Below the pieces are notes generated by a model, which was not told where the DNA came from, did not search any database, and worked only from the letters and a program-made list of their open reading frames with translations. A stretch of DNA of 28,375 nt from CAXTTV01 sp964247295 (lineage in GTDB: Bacteria; Chloroflexota; Ktedonobacteria; Ktedonobacterales; Ktedonobacteraceae): contig CAXTTV010000043.1 of the NCBI GenBank assembly GCA_964247295.1, positions 1-28,375 on the forward strand, in the 5' to 3' direction. The translations under genes were made by a program, and so were the position numbers. Every line of letters begins with the position of its first letter. Positions within the stretch are counted from its first letter, which is position 1. Below are positions 7,575 to 14,966 of the stretch, piece by piece.

Positions 7575-8507
7575 TTATCGGTTGACTCCAGCCTCGCGTA
7601 AAACATAGCGAGCAAGATCAGCTTTAGCCTGGAGATCGCTCATAATCGTATTAGTAACAGTTGCAGGGATACCGAGATCCTCTATTTCATCCACAAGATG
7701 TGCATCCTGCTGATCGATCACCATCACATCCAGAAAATCGCGATAATAGCGAGCGACGCCGACCGGAGAGACCGGAATCTTCAGACCCTGCATTAACTTA
7801 TCGGCGGGACCCTTAATAGGAGAGCCGCCAACAATTGGGCTCACCGCGACAACCATGCCGCTAGCCTCATGGAGAGCATCATGGATACCTGGAACCGAAA
7901 GAATGCCACCGATACTCACAATTGGATTACTAGGAGCCAGGAGGATCGCATCAGCCTTTTTAATAGCCTCAATCACGCCGGGGGCGGGTCGAGCCTCTTT
8001 TGCACCCACAAATTCAACATCCAACACTTCATCTGAACACCGACGTTGAACCATATATTCCTCAAAATGGAACAGTCCGTCGGGAGTAAGAATATGTGTT
8101 TGGACAGATTGATCACTCATAGGAAGCATCGCAATATTCAGATTGAAGCGGGAGCGTATCTGATCAGTGATCTGACTCAGAGTAAGGCCCTGTTTTAGCA
8201 GATTTGTGCGATGGATATGAGTCGCGAGATCGCGATCGCCGAGATTAAACCAATTGTCGTAACCGTAGGTGGAGAGTTGTTGCATCGTATGGTAGGTATC
8301 GTCTTGAATGCCCCAGCCCTGTTGCTCATTAACAAGACCGGCCAGAGTATAGAGAACAATATCAACATCGGGAGAAACGTAGAGGCCATAGAACTCACGG
8401 TCATCGCCAGTATTCGCGATAACCGTCACCTCATCCTGAGGAACCACCTGAAGCAGACCTTGTAAGAAGCGAGCGGCACCCACACCGCCAGCTAGAACCA
8501 CAATCAT
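7575..8507 (-). CDS. cofD: 2-phospho-L-lactate transferase CofD/FbiA (F420 synthesis)
   Basis: CofD moves the phospholactyl or phosphoenolpyruvyl group from its GDP/GMP-linked donor to Fo, giving F420-0 or dehydro-F420-0. Family blocks are clear: LAGGVGAARFLQGL at the start (GGVGAARFL, 7-15), NTGDD (32-36), NLGDRDLATHIHR (88-100, Fo/metal-site region) and LAPSNPIVSIGGIL (190-203). The 310-residue length matches the family. It lies 15 bp after the nitroreductase gene and 20 bp before cofC, so it is surely cotranscribed. The genes for Fo synthesis (fbiC, or cofG/cofH) are not in the window. Confidence 0.96.
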   Translation of the reverse strand: MIVVLAGGVGAARFLQGLLQVVPQDEVTVIANTGDDREFYGLYVSPDVDIVLYTLAGLVNEQQGWGIQDDTYHTMQQLSTYGYDNWFNLGDRDLATHIHRTNLLKQGLTLSQITDQIRSRFNLNIAMLPMSDQSVQTHILTPDGLFHFEEYMVQRRCSDEVLDVEFVGAKEARPAPGVIEAIKKADAILLAPSNPIVSIGGILSVPGIHDALHEASGMVVAVSPIVGGSPIKGPADKLMQGLKIPVSPVGVARYYRDFLDVMVIDQQDAHLVDEIEDLGIPATVTNTIMSDLQAKADLARYVLREAGVNR

Positions 8508-8522
8508 AAGAAACCTCTTAAA

Positions 8523-9179
8523 CTATTCTATATAAGAGACCAGAGAGCTTAAAGGGAGGCGACCGCGCCGTTTAGGATCGGCGGCGGCATAGCCAATAGG
8601 GATCATCGCCTGAGGGATCAAAGCGTCATCGAGTTGAAGGCTTTCACGCACAATCTCAGGGCAGAAGAGAGGAGCGCACATCCATCCGGCATCGAGACCC
8701 AGATTATAGGTCATCAGGAGCATATTTTGAATAGCGGCCCCCATACTTTGGATAGCCATCGTCTGCTCATCTTCTTGGCGTTTCGGATCGGGATAGTGAT
8801 CGAGATCCTCAAGGTAGAGGCAAGGGATAATGAGAACGGGGGCCTGGCGGATGCGTTGGCGAGATTTTTCCAGACGTAGATTGACCACCTCGGGAGGTTG
8901 GTTATCCATCTCCAATTGTTGTTGCCAGGTAGAGCCCATATGGGAGGCCAGAAGATCCTTGCGGGCCTGACTAGAAAGCACAAAGAAGCGCCATGGTTGG
9001 CGTCCATGGGGAGAAGGAGCCCAGCGGGCCGCCTCAAGGATTTGATCGAGCAGAGCTTGTTCCACCGGACGATCCAGAAATTGGCGGACGCTACGGCGGC
9101 CCTGTATAAGGGACATAAAATCGTCAGAGTGTCTAGGTTGACCAGGTTGATAATCTTTGCTCTGTGTGGTCACAGTCAT
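8523..9179 (-). CDS. FbiB C-terminal-domain-like nitroreductase, probable dehydro-F420-0 reductase
   Basis: This 218-residue nitroreductase-fold FMN protein has the FMN-binding RRSVRQF (28-34) and WAPSPHGRQPWRF. It resembles the C-terminal half of mycobacterial FbiB in several places: a STWQQQLEMD segment, HYPDPKRQEDEQTM, the SMGAAIQNMLL helix and the final PIGYAAADPKRRGR. In mycobacteria this domain reduces dehydro-F420-0 made from PEP, and it is fused to the CofE-like ligase. Here the two are separate adjacent genes. The start ATG has AGGAAG upstream, 36 bp after the cofE stop. An ordinary nitroreductase of other function is possible, but its position inside the cof operon makes the F420 role likely. 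Confidence 0.85.
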   Translation of the reverse strand: MTVTTQSKDYQPGQPRHSDDFMSLIQGRRSVRQFLDRPVEQALLDQILEAARWAPSPHGRQPWRFFVLSSQARKDLLASHMGSTWQQQLEMDNQPPEVVNLRLEKSRQRIRQAPVLIIPCLYLEDLDHYPDPKRQEDEQTMAIQSMGAAIQNMLLMTYNLGLDAGWMCAPLFCPEIVRESLQLDDALIPQAMIPIGYAAADPKRRGRLPLSSLVSYIE

Positions 9180-9215
9180 CCACTTCCTGTTAGTTTTTCA
9201 GAGTCTTTACGCCTA

Positions 9216-9977
9216 TTATCTAAACATATCGGTTGCAGAATCGCGGATCAGCGTTTTCGCTGAGCCGGGGGTAGGAGTATACTGATAGCCACGGATCAGA
9301 GCCACAGGGACCTGATTGATCTTACCCATAACCAGTTCAGCGGCTGAAGCCAGCTCATCAGCGACAGCGATAGCACTGGCATGCATAAGATAGCCATAGG
9401 GATCATTCTGGCCGCGATAATCAGCAATCGCCTCCATTCCAGCGAGGCCGATCGCCATATTCACCTGAGCAGTACGCCAGGGGCGGCCCCAGGTATCTGA
9501 GATAATAACCGCGAACTCAGGATGCTCCGTATAAAGGGATTGTAACTGTGATTGGAGAAGAGCGGCAGAGTGGTCGGGATCTTCCGGTAGGAGAGCGAGG
9601 ACGCGAGCGCCATCAATATTAGACTCATCGACGCCGGAATTAGCGCAGATAAAGCCATGTTTAGTCTCAGTGATCAGAACGCCATGATCCTGACGGACAA
9701 CGCGGCGGCTTTCCCGGAGGACCACCTCCACATGTTGAGCGTCTTTATTGTATTCCTCAGCAATAAAAGCCGCGAATTGAGAGGGAACAACCTCCTCAAG
9801 ATTCACAAGCTGACCCTCAGCTTTAGAAACAATCTTCTGAGTAACGACCAAAATATCGCCATTTTGCAGACTGATTGAGCGAGCTTGAAGAGCCTGATAG
9901 ATAACCTGAGCGAGATCAGTACCTGGAAGGATCTCGCCGATCCCCTTAACCGGGATAATCTGTATTTCTGTGTCCAT
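9216..9977 (-). CDS. cofE: Coenzyme F420-0:L-glutamate ligase CofE
   Basis: CofE adds glutamate residues to F420-0 in a GTP-dependent reaction. Conserved segments are VPVKGIGEILPGTDLA at the N-terminus, VVTQKIVSKAEG (44-55), HGFICANSGVDESN (107-120) and SDTWGRPWRTAQVNMAIG (160-177), all standard for the family. The size of 253 residues equals free-standing archaeal-type CofE. It is the first gene of the minus-strand cluster cofE, nitroreductase, cofD, cofC. The upstream region is shared with the divergent riboflavin transporter leader and contains an inverted repeat at 10004-10039. Confidence 0.95.
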   Translation of the reverse strand: MDTEIQIIPVKGIGEILPGTDLAQVIYQALQARSISLQNGDILVVTQKIVSKAEGQLVNLEEVVPSQFAAFIAEEYNKDAQHVEVVLRESRRVVRQDHGVLITETKHGFICANSGVDESNIDGARVLALLPEDPDHSAALLQSQLQSLYTEHPEFAVIISDTWGRPWRTAQVNMAIGLAGMEAIADYRGQNDPYGYLMHASAIAVADELASAAELVMGKINQVPVALIRGYQYTPTPGSAKTLIRDSATDMFR

Positions 9978-10003
9978 AATTTCCTGCTAGTGAAATAGAA
10001 ACG

Positions 10004-10039
10004 TCGCTCCCTATGTTTTTATAGAAAGAAAGGGAGCGA
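10004..10039. repeat. 9-bp inverted repeat between cofE and the FMN riboswitch
   Basis: TCGCTCCCT (10004-10012) pairs perfectly with AGGGAGCGA (10031-10039) across an 18-base AT-rich spacer. It lies 27-62 bp upstream of the cofE start in the divergent intergenic region. It might be a cofE operator or leader hairpin. There is no clean T-run outside either arm, so a terminator role is weakly supported. Confidence 0.4.
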
Positions 10040-10131
10040 ACAATCTTGCTTGAATTCATCGTATCATATCGAAAAGAAGGAGGCAAACAGGAACGTCAGC
10101 AAAAGGAAGTGGGGAGTGAACTGACCCTTAC

Positions 10132-10160
10132 TTGATTTTATTTTATGTGTGTGAAATACT
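10132..10160 (+). promoter_or_regulatory. Probable sigma-70-type promoter of the riboflavin transporter operon
   Basis: TTGATT (10132-10137) and AATACT (10155-10160) match the -35 and -10 consensus at five and four of six positions, with a 17-base spacer. Transcription would begin about ten bases ahead of the FMN aptamer, which starts at 10178. It was found by eye only. Confidence 0.45.
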
Positions 10161-10177
10161 ATTACTATCTACAAAAA

Positions 10178-10334
10178 CCTTCGGGGCAGGGTGAAATTCC
10201 CGACCGGCGGTGTGGTACACCTGTTAGGAACAAGTGTATCGAGCCCGCGAGTCAAGAGAGGACCAGTATATGGACCTTTCGCGACAGATTTGGTGAGATT
10301 CCGAAGCCGACGGTACAGTCCGGATGGGAGAAGG
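10178..10334 (+). promoter_or_regulatory. FMN riboswitch (RFN element)
   Basis: The aptamer shows the RFN landmarks in order: CCTTCGGGGCAGGGTGAAAT and TCCCGACCGGCGGT at the 5' side, a variable arm, GAGCCCGCGAG, then GATTCCGAAGCCGACGG, and TACAGTCCGGATGGGAGAAGG at the 3' end. The closing P1 helix pairs CCTTC (10178-10182) with GAAGG (10330-10334). It binds FMN and lowers expression of downstream genes. The platform is unclear: a 9-bp hairpin at 10381-10403 follows but lacks a good T-run, so control could be translational. It lies 184 bp ahead of ribX. Confidence 0.95.
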
Positions 10335-10380
10335 TAAGGTCTAGCAGCGAAACAGGCAAAGAGCCGGACTCTACTATGAG

Positions 10381-10403
10381 TGCGAGTTGGTGAGCGACTT
10401 GCA
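10381..10403 (+). other. Hairpin in the riboswitch expression-platform region
   Basis: The stem TGCGAGTTG / CGACTTGCA (with G-U pairs) closes the loop GTGAG just after the FMN aptamer. It may form part of the switching platform. No U-tract follows directly, so it is not called a terminator. Confidence 0.4.
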
Positions 10404-10523
10404 GGCTATTGTCGTAGTTTCAGCTTTTCTTCTTGTGTCTCCCGCATATATTTCCCCAGGTTAGTTCATTGAGTTGTGGCCTTTTGTGTCCAGCTCAGAT
10501 TCTCTAACTGACGAGGGATGTCT

Positions 10524-11405
10524 ATGAGCGTTACTTCCTCCGCGCACGAACATATTGAAGGATTGGATGTTTCTAGCAACGAAACCGGAGTCGCCATTTT
10601 TTTGGCGCACCCAGATAGCGCTGAAAGAAGCAGGCGTAACAGGCCTATAGCTCAAGAGCGGTTGTTAGCTACAGTATCTCCAATTTTGTTTTCAATCATC
10701 TTACTCACTCTTTGGGTATTAATCACCCTGCCTGGTGGCATCTCAAAAGTCATGTTGCCAGCGCCTCTGGATGTCTGGTCCAGTCTGGTAATGGGATTGC
10801 AGAGCGGCTTATTTGCCGGAAGCGCCTTAACGACTATACAGGAGAGTGTCGTAGGATTTTTGCTAGCATTGATCATCGTTTTGCCATTAGGGATAGGCAT
10901 AGCGAAATCGCGATTGTTAGCAGTAACAGTGCAGCCTTATCTAGCAGCGGGACAAGCGATCCCCGCAATGGTCATTGCGCCGCTCCTGTTTTTCTGGCTT
11001 GGGTATGGAATTGTGCCGAACATTGTTTTATGTACGCTGGTTGTTTTATTCCCCATGGTAATTACCACCGCCTTTGGATTTCAGAGCATAGATCGTTCCA
11101 TAGTAGAGGCGGCGCGAGTTGAAGGTGCGGGTTTTTGGCCCTTGCTCTGGCGTATTGAGTATCCCATGGCCTTACCAGCCTTATTAACAGCGGTCCGGAC
11201 CGGCCTTACGCTCTCGATAGTAGGGGCGTTAGTAGGAGAGTTTGTCAGTGGTGGGGATAGTGGGCTGGGAGGGCTTATATTGCAAGCAAAGAGCCAGTTT
11301 GATCTTCCTTTAATGTTCGCAGCCCTGGTAATATTAGGCATACTGGCGACCCTTTACTATGTTTTTTCAGGAGTGCTCATGCGTATTGCCGACAGAGTTT
11401 ATTAG
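10524..11405 (+). CDS. ribX: Riboflavin ABC transporter permease RibX
   Basis: This is a BPD-type inner-membrane permease of the nitrate/taurine/thiamine-precursor group with about six membrane segments: roughly residues 52-70, 103-129, 143-164, 167-188, 229-245 and 264-284. The ATPase-contact EAA loop is clear in EAARVEGAGFWPLLWRIEYP and the following MALPAL. Its place directly after an FMN riboswitch and before an NMT1/THI5-like binding protein identifies it as RibX of the RibXY system known from Chloroflexota. I chose the ATG at 10524, which has GAGGG seven bases upstream. The in-frame ATG at 10518 touches that same GAGGG. No ATPase gene is adjacent, so one must be supplied from elsewhere. 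Confidence 0.88.
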   Translation: MSVTSSAHEHIEGLDVSSNETGVAIFLAHPDSAERSRRNRPIAQERLLATVSPILFSIILLTLWVLITLPGGISKVMLPAPLDVWSSLVMGLQSGLFAGSALTTIQESVVGFLLALIIVLPLGIGIAKSRLLAVTVQPYLAAGQAIPAMVIAPLLFFWLGYGIVPNIVLCTLVVLFPMVITTAFGFQSIDRSIVEAARVEGAGFWPLLWRIEYPMALPALLTAVRTGLTLSIVGALVGEFVSGGDSGLGGLILQAKSQFDLPLMFAALVILGILATLYYVFSGVLMRIADRVY

Positions 11406-11411
11406 AGAGAT

Positions 11412-11451
11412 GCCAGCAGGATCAAAAACTGCTGGCCTTCGTTTTTTTTTT
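11412..11451 (+). terminator. Intrinsic-terminator-like hairpin between ribX and ribY
   Basis: GCCAGCAG (11412-11419) and CTGCTGGC (11429-11436) form a perfect 8-bp stem with a 9-base loop. CTTCG and then a run of ten Ts (11442-11451) follow. It lies inside the ribX-ribY intergenic space, so it would partly or fully end the ribX transcript before the binding-protein gene. Confidence 0.75.
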
Positions 11452-11470
11452 AGATGGAGAATCGAATTTA

Positions 11471-12487
11471 ATGGTAAGTCGTCAACAGCCATCGAAGCCC
11501 TGGTTATTTTTGTTTATTCTGATAGCGTTACTGCTAGTTGTAAGTGCCTGTGGAAGTGACACCAGCGCAACAGGGACACAAACAGGATCTGGCAAGCAGC
11601 TTACAAACGTCACAATTGGACTTGGTTATATTCCAGATGTTCAATTTGCCCCCTTTTATGTCGCGCAAAGCAAAGGATATTATAAAGACGCGGGGCTGAA
11701 CGTCACCTTTAATCATGGAATTGTCAACGATCTTATAGGCTCCCTCGTTGCGGGAAAAAACGATTTTGTTTTTGGTGGTGGGGATGAAGAGCTTGTAGCC
11801 AGAAGCAAGAACATAGACGTGCGGAACGTCGGAACCGTTTTTCAAAAATATCCAGCCAGTCTGATTGTACCGGAAGCCTCCTCGATCAAAAAGCTAGGAG
11901 ATATAAAAGGGCATACAATAGGGATTCCGGGGCCGTATGGAGCTAATTACGTTGGTTTATTAGCCTTATTGCACGCCGCGAACCTCTCGCAGACAGACGT
12001 AAAAATTCAATCCATAGGATTCACACAAGTCGCGGCCCTGGTAAGCAACAAAGTAGATGCAGTTGTAGGGTATTCCAATAACGAACCATTGCAATTGAAA
12101 AGGCAGGGATTTAAAGTACGGACCTTTAACGTTTCAGATTATCAGCCCTTGATTTCCAACGGGATCATCACCACAAACGGCACCTGGGGCAAGAACCCTG
12201 ACATGGTAAAGCGTTTTGTCCAGGCAACCTTAAAGGGAGTGCAGGAAGTGATAAACAATCCGGATGAGGGAGTAAGTGTCAGTCAGAGCTACGTCAAAAC
12301 ATTGACCGACAAAAACAAAGCTCTAGAGATATTAAACGCCACAATTCTGCTGTGGAAAAGCGCCAAGGAACCGGGATACAACGATCCCCAAGCGTGGGAG
12401 TCCATGAGCAAATTTCTATTAGATCAGAAAATTATTCCAGCGTCCCCAGACTTGACCAAAGCCTACACGAATGACGCCCTAAAGTAG
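11471..12487 (+). CDS. ribY: Riboflavin ABC transporter substrate-binding lipoprotein RibY
   Basis: The 338-residue protein starts with a lipoprotein signal peptide: a basic start, the hydrophobic run WLFLFILIALLLVV, then the lipobox SAC with Cys27 as the lipidated residue, followed by a Ser/Thr/Gly linker. The mature part is an NMT1/THI5-like periplasmic-binding fold (VTIGLGYIPDVQFAPFYVAQSKGYYKD..., then IGIPGPYGANYVGL and VDAVVGYSNNEP). This family binds thiamine precursors, riboflavin and similar ligands. The FMN riboswitch upstream points to riboflavin. GGAGA lies ten bases before the ATG. A strong terminator follows the stop codon. Confidence 0.87.
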   Translation: MVSRQQPSKPWLFLFILIALLLVVSACGSDTSATGTQTGSGKQLTNVTIGLGYIPDVQFAPFYVAQSKGYYKDAGLNVTFNHGIVNDLIGSLVAGKNDFVFGGGDEELVARSKNIDVRNVGTVFQKYPASLIVPEASSIKKLGDIKGHTIGIPGPYGANYVGLLALLHAANLSQTDVKIQSIGFTQVAALVSNKVDAVVGYSNNEPLQLKRQGFKVRTFNVSDYQPLISNGIITTNGTWGKNPDMVKRFVQATLKGVQEVINNPDEGVSVSQSYVKTLTDKNKALEILNATILLWKSAKEPGYNDPQAWESMSKFLLDQKIIPASPDLTKAYTNDALK

Positions 12488-12498
12488 TCAAAATTCCC

Positions 12499-12542
12499 CA
12501 AGGAAAAGCCCTCTGGATGATATTCCAGAGGGCTTTTCCTTG
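12499..12542. terminator. Bidirectional terminator between ribY and the kinase gene
   Basis: A perfect 19-bp stem (12499-12517 with 12524-12542) closes a six-base loop. The arms contain AAGGAAAAG and CTTTTCCTT, giving T-rich ends on both strands. It lies between the convergent stops of ribY (12487) and the Ser/Thr kinase (12572) and probably serves both. Confidence 0.9.
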
Positions 12543-12571
12543 TGAGTGGTCGTGACTAAGAGCTTATATAC

Positions 12572-14539
12572 TCAAGAGTTATAAACAGCCACAGTTTTAA
12601 TCTTAAGAGGAGAGCCAGCATCGGAACCGATGCCGAAAGTTCCAGTAGAATTATTCAGATCGCTAGCGTAGCCAATACTCTGTCCATTGACATAGAAATT
12701 GATGTTACCGCCTTGGACAACGAAAGAGAGAGTAACTGGACCCGAGATCGACTGTCCAGAGGAAACATTCGTGATCTGGGTGCCAGGGCCATCACCTCTA
12801 TAGTCAAAAGCAGTGAAACTATTAGCATTCGTTACTTGTATAGCCGATCCACTTTTATGCGAAGAGTCGGAACTATGGAGAGTCACAGCAGCAGATGAAG
12901 CGGTATCCAACTGGATCTCCACCGTGTAACTGGCAGGGAGGGACTGACCATTAGGAAGTTTATCTAAAAACAACCCGGAGATGCTTTGACTGATACTGCT
13001 GCCCCCAGTGAGTGTTGTTCCATCGCTAGAGCAGTTTGCCTGAGTACCACCGATACTTGTCCAGGTAGCGCCGCGTTTATCGCACGGTCCGATGGAATCG
13101 GTTGCATAGATTTCAGAGCCGACCCCAGGAGCTTTTGGGCTTAGAGTAAGTGGAGAAAGGGTCTTTTCCTGGGGTGGAGTTGTTGGTTTGGCTGGAACCG
13201 CTGTAGGCGGAGCAGTTGTTGGAGTTGGTGTAGGAACCGAAATCGTAGGTTTTGGAGTAGCAGGTTGTTTTGTAGCAGAAGTTTGAGCCACAGTCTGCCC
13301 TTTAGATTGACTATTTGAATCGTTGTGGATCAAGAAAGGGAGAGACACGCCAGTAATAATGAAGACAGCGACAATCGCAACCGTAACCTTTAGCCATGTA
13401 TGGATCTTATTATTTGAACGTCTAAAGATTGAAGGAGAGACAGCAGGATGTATTATCGCTGGTGATAAAGGCGTCTCAGATAGGGGTAGATGGTCGGGAT
13501 CGGTAGTAGCCGAGGGCCTGGGAGTAGTAGGGACCTCAGCCTTAGCCTCATTTCTCAGGACCACTTTCACAGGTGCAGGTTCGGAGGGTGGTGGTGTTGA
13601 AATTGGGGGAGTCAGCGTCGTAGGAGGAGTAACCGCCTGAGTGCGCTCGCCGCCCTCATAAACCGCAGTTTTCAGAGCCGCCGCAAAATCCTCAGCAGAA
13701 GAATAGCGATCGTTCGGATTTTTCGCGATCGCCTTCATAATCACCGCCTCAATCGCAGGAGAGATCAAGGGATTGATAGCCGAGATAGAAGGGGGTTGTT
13801 CCATCATATGTTTGATCGCGATTGCCACAGGAGTAGCGCCCGTAAAGGGGAGGCGACCGGTCAACATCTGATAGAGAACGATACCCAGGGAATAGATATC
13901 GGTACGCTGATCTATAGGAACCGCATTTGCCTGTTCGGGAGAAAGATACTCAGGGGTACCGATCACCGTACCGGCGGAAGTCAGAGCCGTAAGAGTCTCG
14001 GCCTTCAGTTCGGAAGTGCCCTTAATCATTTTCGCCAGGCCGAAATCAGCAAGGAGGACGCGGCCATCGGAATGGAAAAGGATATTGCCGGGTTTAAGAT
14101 CGCGGTGGATAATACCGGATGTATGGGCATAGGTAAGAGCGGAGGCAGCCTGTTCAATAATAGGTAGAGCCTCTTGAACGGACAGATGTCCGCGCCGTTC
14201 GAGAACATCGCGAAGAGTACCGCCATTCACATAGGGCATAACCAGATATGCAAGCTGGCCTTCCTCCTCGCCATACTCATAGATTGGCATAATATTCACA
14301 TGATCGAGAGCCGCAATCGCATCGGCCTCGCGTCGGAAGCGGGCAAGGAACTCAGAGCGAGACTCGCTATCGAGGGGCATGCCGGGCATAAGAACCTTAA
14401 CCGCGACAGCTCGTCGGGGGCGAGATTGTTGAGCTAAATAGACCGCGCCCATACCGCCACGGCCAAGCAGGCTTTGGAGGGTACAGGTCCCAAGAGTTTT
14501 TCCGAGAAGTTCGTTGCTGTCAATAACCACACTCGTCAT
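12572..14539 (-). CDS. Transmembrane Ser/Thr protein kinase with extracytoplasmic sensor domain
   Basis: This 655-residue Hanks-type kinase is complete in its catalytic motifs: glycine loop GRGGMG (26-31), ATP lysine Lys48 in AVKVL, HRDLKPGN (145-152, catalytic Asp147), DFG (165-167) and GTPEYLSPEQA in the activation segment. A Pro/Thr-rich linker (300-380) leads to one membrane helix (about 382-404). A second Ser/Thr/Pro-rich linker (405-470) follows, then an outside domain of about 185 residues rich in beta-strand and Ser/Gly/Thr. That domain has two cysteines (486 and 503) and a segment QSISGPVTLSFVVQGGNINF typical of LamG/concanavalin-like domains. No PASTA repeats are present. The ligand and the phosphorylated targets are unknown. 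Confidence 0.92.
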   Translation of the reverse strand: MTSVVIDSNELLGKTLGTCTLQSLLGRGGMGAVYLAQQSRPRRAVAVKVLMPGMPLDSESRSEFLARFRREADAIAALDHVNIMPIYEYGEEEGQLAYLVMPYVNGGTLRDVLERRGHLSVQEALPIIEQAASALTYAHTSGIIHRDLKPGNILFHSDGRVLLADFGLAKMIKGTSELKAETLTALTSAGTVIGTPEYLSPEQANAVPIDQRTDIYSLGIVLYQMLTGRLPFTGATPVAIAIKHMMEQPPSISAINPLISPAIEAVIMKAIAKNPNDRYSSAEDFAAALKTAVYEGGERTQAVTPPTTLTPPISTPPPSEPAPVKVVLRNEAKAEVPTTPRPSATTDPDHLPLSETPLSPAIIHPAVSPSIFRRSNNKIHTWLKVTVAIVAVFIITGVSLPFLIHNDSNSQSKGQTVAQTSATKQPATPKPTISVPTPTPTTAPPTAVPAKPTTPPQEKTLSPLTLSPKAPGVGSEIYATDSIGPCDKRGATWTSIGGTQANCSSDGTTLTGGSSISQSISGLFLDKLPNGQSLPASYTVEIQLDTASSAAVTLHSSDSSHKSGSAIQVTNANSFTAFDYRGDGPGTQITNVSSGQSISGPVTLSFVVQGGNINFYVNGQSIGYASDLNNSTGTFGIGSDAGSPLKIKTVAVYNS

Positions 14540-14930
14540 CGGTCTCCCAAAATAGATAATTCTACGTTACTAAAAAAGACATCGGCCCGAAATTTTTATA
14601 AAGCGCTCAAAAGTGAGCAAAAGATGTGCGTTGAAGAAAGTAACCGGGGACAAGCAACAGCCATGAACAGACCACATTGTGAAGAAACGCAACATTCCAG
14701 AACATCGCGTTTCATTTAATGCTAGATGTAGTAGAGAGTTCCCAGTCACAGATTTATATCATCATCATAACGCATTTAGCGTGACTACTCAAGCAAAAAC
14801 GTTGTGAAATAGCCAATAAGAAACCTATTTTATCAAGCATTGGAATATACTGGCATATAAAGATCCCAAATTAACAGAGTAGATAACAAGGTCAGAGGAG
14901 AGGATAGTACAAGGGGCTCCTCCATTTTGG
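14540..14930. other. Intergenic region between the kinase gene and the T-box promoter
   Basis: About 390 bp between two divergent transcription units hold no convincing gene. The kinase promoter must lie here on the minus strand, but no strong -35/-10 pair was picked out. No repeat or structured RNA was recognised before the promoter at 14931. Confidence 0.5.
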
Positions 14931-14959
14931 TTGACAATTCAAGTTATGGCTGTTATCCT
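14931..14959 (+). promoter_or_regulatory. Promoter of the T-box arg-his operon
   Basis: A perfect -35 TTGACA (14931-14936), a 17-base spacer and TATCCT (14954-14959, four of six -10 bases) predict a start near 14966, right before the T-box stem I region. Confidence 0.7.
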
Positions 14960-14966
14960 TAAAAAA

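Noticed and set aside
13323..13640. Plus-strand open frame opposite the kinase linker
   Set aside because: It is the complement of the Pro/Thr-rich linker and shows low-complexity Gly/Val repeats only.
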